This document shows, one piece after another, positions 4,975 to 6,584 of a stretch of DNA of 6,584 bases. A model generated the notes under the pieces. The model did no database searches. It was not told where the DNA came from and saw only the letters and a list, made by a program, of their open reading frames with translations. Position 1 is the stretch's first letter; each line of letters begins with the position of its first letter. Made by a program: the position numbers and the translations under genes. The DNA comes from DATJWY01 sp035500775 (GTDB taxonomy: Bacteria > Pseudomonadota > Alphaproteobacteria > Acetobacterales > Acetobacteraceae), in NCBI GenBank assembly GCA_035500775.1, contig DATJWY010000072.1:1-6584 (forward strand), given 5' to 3'.

Positions 4975-6089
4975 CGACATTCATCAATGCCCGCCTCGTG
5001 CTTCCGCATGAGGTTCGAGAGGGCGGGCTCACCATCGAGAACGGCCGCATCGCCAGTCTGGAGGCGGCGGGCGGGATCGACCTCGAAGGCGATTTTCTGA
5101 TCCCCGGCATCATCGACCTGCATACCGATAATCTGGAGCGCCAGGCGCAGCCGCGCAGCAATGCCCGCTGGCCTTCGCGCTCGGCCATGCTCACCCATGA
5201 CGCACAATGCGCCGCTGCCGGCATCACCACGGTGTTCGACGCGCTCTGTCTGGGCGATATCGGCTTCGAGAAGGAGCGCAACAAAACCTTTGAGGACGGC
5301 TATGCCGACCTCAAGGCGCTGAACGCGGCGGAGGCGCTGAAGGTTGAGCACTTCCTGCATCTGCGGTGCGAACTACCGGCGGCGGAAATGCCGGGGATGC
5401 TAGCGCCAGTTCTCGACGATCCGCTGGTGCGCCTGGTCTCCGTCATGGACCACAGCCCCGGCATCGGCGGTCAGTATGTCGATATCGAGCGCTATCGGAA
5501 GATGCGCGCGATGGAAGGCTTCGGGGCGGCGGAGATCGAGGACATCATCGGGCAGATGCTAGCCAGCCACCACACCAACCATAACGCCAACCGCGCCTGG
5601 ACCGTGGCGGAGGTAAAGCGCCGCGGCATTCCGCTTGCCTCGCATGACGACCGCACGGAAGAGGAGGTCGCCCGCAACGCGGCGGAGGGCATCGGGATCA
5701 CCGAATTCCCGGTGTCGCTGGTGGCGGCAAGGGCGGCGAAGAGGCACGGGATGCGCAGCATTGCCGGTGCGCCGAACATCGTGCGCGGGGGCTCGCATTC
5801 GGGCAATGTCGCGGTGCTGGACCTGATCCGTGAAGGGCTGCTGGACGCCCTGGCCTCGGACTACGTGCCTGCCTCGATGCTGGAAGCCGCTTTCCTCGTC
5901 GCCGCTCAGAATGTTCTGGCATTGCCGGAGGCCGTGGCGCTGGTCACCGCCGGACCCGCCGATGTCGTCGGATTGACCGATCGTGGCCGTCTCGCGCCCG
6001 GCCTCGCCGCCGACCTCGTGCAGGTCCGGCTCTATGACGGGCTGCCGGCGATTCGCGCCGTCTGGCGGGCGGGCGGGCGCATTGCCTGA
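4971..6089 (+). CDS. phnM: Alpha-D-ribose 1-methylphosphonate 5-triphosphate diphosphatase PhnM
   Basis: The protein has 372 residues (E. coli 378). PhnM is a metal-dependent amidohydrolase-superfamily enzyme that removes pyrophosphate from ribose 1-phosphonate 5-triphosphate and so makes the PhnJ substrate. An N-terminal urease-like beta domain (about 1-45) leads into the barrel. Visible hallmarks are IPGIIDLHTDNLE (44-56, metal-binding H51 and D53), EHFLHLRCE (126-134), VSVMDHSPG (156-164), ASHDDRT (223-229, H225), GAPNIVRGGSHSGNV (266-280) and LASDYVP (294-300), where Asp297 is expected to be the catalytic barrel aspartate. The C-terminal strand returns to the small domain (AADLVQVRLYDGLPAIRAVW). 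The start overlaps phnL by 4 bases (ATGA). The last codons run through a (GGCG)4 tract, and the stop lies inside the start of the next gene. Confidence 0.97.
   Translation: MTTFINARLVLPHEVREGGLTIENGRIASLEAAGGIDLEGDFLIPGIIDLHTDNLERQAQPRSNARWPSRSAMLTHDAQCAAAGITTVFDALCLGDIGFEKERNKTFEDGYADLKALNAAEALKVEHFLHLRCELPAAEMPGMLAPVLDDPLVRLVSVMDHSPGIGGQYVDIERYRKMRAMEGFGAAEIEDIIGQMLASHHTNHNANRAWTVAEVKRRGIPLASHDDRTEEEVARNAAEGIGITEFPVSLVAARAAKRHGMRSIAGAPNIVRGGSHSGNVAVLDLIREGLLDALASDYVPASMLEAAFLVAAQNVLALPEAVALVTAGPADVVGLTDRGRLAPGLAADLVQVRLYDGLPAIRAVWRAGGRIA
6064..6079. repeat. (GGCG)4 tetranucleotide tract at the end of phnM
   Basis: Four perfect GGCG units cover codons for the RAGGR part of the PhnM C terminus and end three bases before the TTG start of the next gene. 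A four-base unit inside a coding region changes the frame when a copy is gained or lost. In GC-rich genomes short GGC-type runs are frequent, so chance is the default explanation. Confidence 0.7.
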
Positions 6090-6584
6090 GCCCTGCCGCG
6101 TAGCGCTCTATTACGCGCCGGAGGCGGATGACCCGCTCTGGTCGTTGGGCAACGCCTGGCTGGGGCGCGACCCGGAGACCGGGGCGGCCCTGACGCAGCC
6201 TTTGCCCCGGCTCGCGGCGGTGACCGCGGCGCCGCGGCGCTATGGCTTCCACGCCACGCTAAAGGCGCCGATCTCATTGCGGTATGGGTTCGAGGCATTC
6301 GCGGCGGATGCTGCATCCTTCGCGGCGCAATGCCCGGGTTTCAGTCTGCCGCCGCTCGCGGTCGCCAGCCTGTCCGGCTTCCTGGCCCTGTGCTTCAGTG
6401 CACCTTGCCAGGACATGCAGAACCTGGCGGCGGGTTGCGTGAGCGAGCTCGACGCCCACCGCGTGCCCGAGGACGAAGCCATCCAGGCCAAACGCGCCGC
6501 TGGGAGAACGGAGCGGCAGCGTCAGTATATCGCTCGCTGGGGCTACCCGCTGGTGCTGGAAGAGTTCCAGTTTCACATGACGCT
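6082..6584 (+). CDS. DUF1045-family 2H phosphoesterase of the phosphonate cluster, 3' truncated by the window
   Basis: The frame is open to the window end; 167 full codons are visible of a family that is usually about 230 residues. Two HxT motifs define the 2H phosphoesterase (LigT-like) fold: YGFHATLKAP (54-63, H57 and T59) and FQFHMT (162-167, H165 and T167). ALYYAPEADDPLW (8-20) and WLGRDPETG (26-34) are typical of DUF1045 proteins, which are annotated as putative phosphonate metabolism proteins and often follow phnM or sit beside phnN in alphaproteobacteria. 2H enzymes act on 2',3'-cyclic or 1'',2''-cyclic phosphates, so a role on the cyclic phosphate made by PhnJ is plausible but inferred. 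I place the start at TTG 6082 (8-base overlap with phnM) because the VALYYAP strand normally begins within a few residues of the N terminus. An in-frame ATG at 6034 is possible but would add 16 Arg/Gly-rich residues. Confidence 0.88.
   Translation, partial: MPEPCRVALYYAPEADDPLWSLGNAWLGRDPETGAALTQPLPRLAAVTAAPRRYGFHATLKAPISLRYGFEAFAADAASFAAQCPGFSLPPLAVASLSGFLALCFSAPCQDMQNLAAGCVSELDAHRVPEDEAIQAKRAAGRTERQRQYIARWGYPLVLEEFQFHMT

Noticed and set aside
1..6584. CRISPR arrays, tRNA or rRNA genes, insertion sequences, phage or defence genes
   Set aside because: No regularly spaced repeats, cloverleaf-like segments, transposase motifs or terminal inverted repeats were seen; nearly every base belongs to the porin or the phn genes.

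Overview
The window carries a near-complete carbon-phosphorus (C-P) lyase operon on the + strand. It looks alphaproteobacterial, and Acetobacteraceae-like is my best guess. That guess rests on the GC-rich coding style, the tightly overlapping phnGHIJKLM order, a DUF1045-type gene directly after phnM, and an upstream barrel porin of a kind common in acetic acid bacteria. The taxonomy is inference; there is no marker gene here.

Layout. Positions 1-540 hold the 3' end of an outer-membrane beta-barrel (porin-like) gene. A 76-bp, AT-richer gap (541-616) contains a perfect 9-bp hairpin and a possible operator or promoter. From 617 to 6089 run phnG, phnH, phnI, phnJ, phnK, phnL and phnM, all complete and without frameshifts. 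Most junctions are 4-bp ATGA overlaps (G/H, J/K, K/L, L/M). phnH and phnI are separated by one base, and phnI overlaps phnJ by 14 bases. The window ends inside a 2H-phosphoesterase (DUF1045 family) gene whose likely TTG start lies 8 bases inside phnM.

Function. By family knowledge from Escherichia coli, PhnI with PhnG, PhnH and PhnL displaces adenine from ATP with an alkylphosphonate. PhnM then removes pyrophosphate. PhnJ, a radical-SAM enzyme, cleaves the C-P bond to release an alkane and 5-phosphoribosyl 1,2-cyclic phosphate. PhnK is an ABC ATPase that docks on the core complex. The key residues of each are visible, including the PhnJ Cx2Cx21Cx5C cysteine set and the PhnI HLKLPH metal-site motif. 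No phnF, phnCDE transporter, phnN or phnP is present in the window. The last gene, with two HxT motifs, is a plausible candidate for a late step on a cyclic or phosphoribosyl intermediate, but that is inference.

This is a known system. I do not see a new defence, mobile or RNA system. The points worth a second look are the 2H enzyme, a (GGCG)4 tract at the phnM/DUF1045 junction, and a HutC-like operator candidate before phnG.
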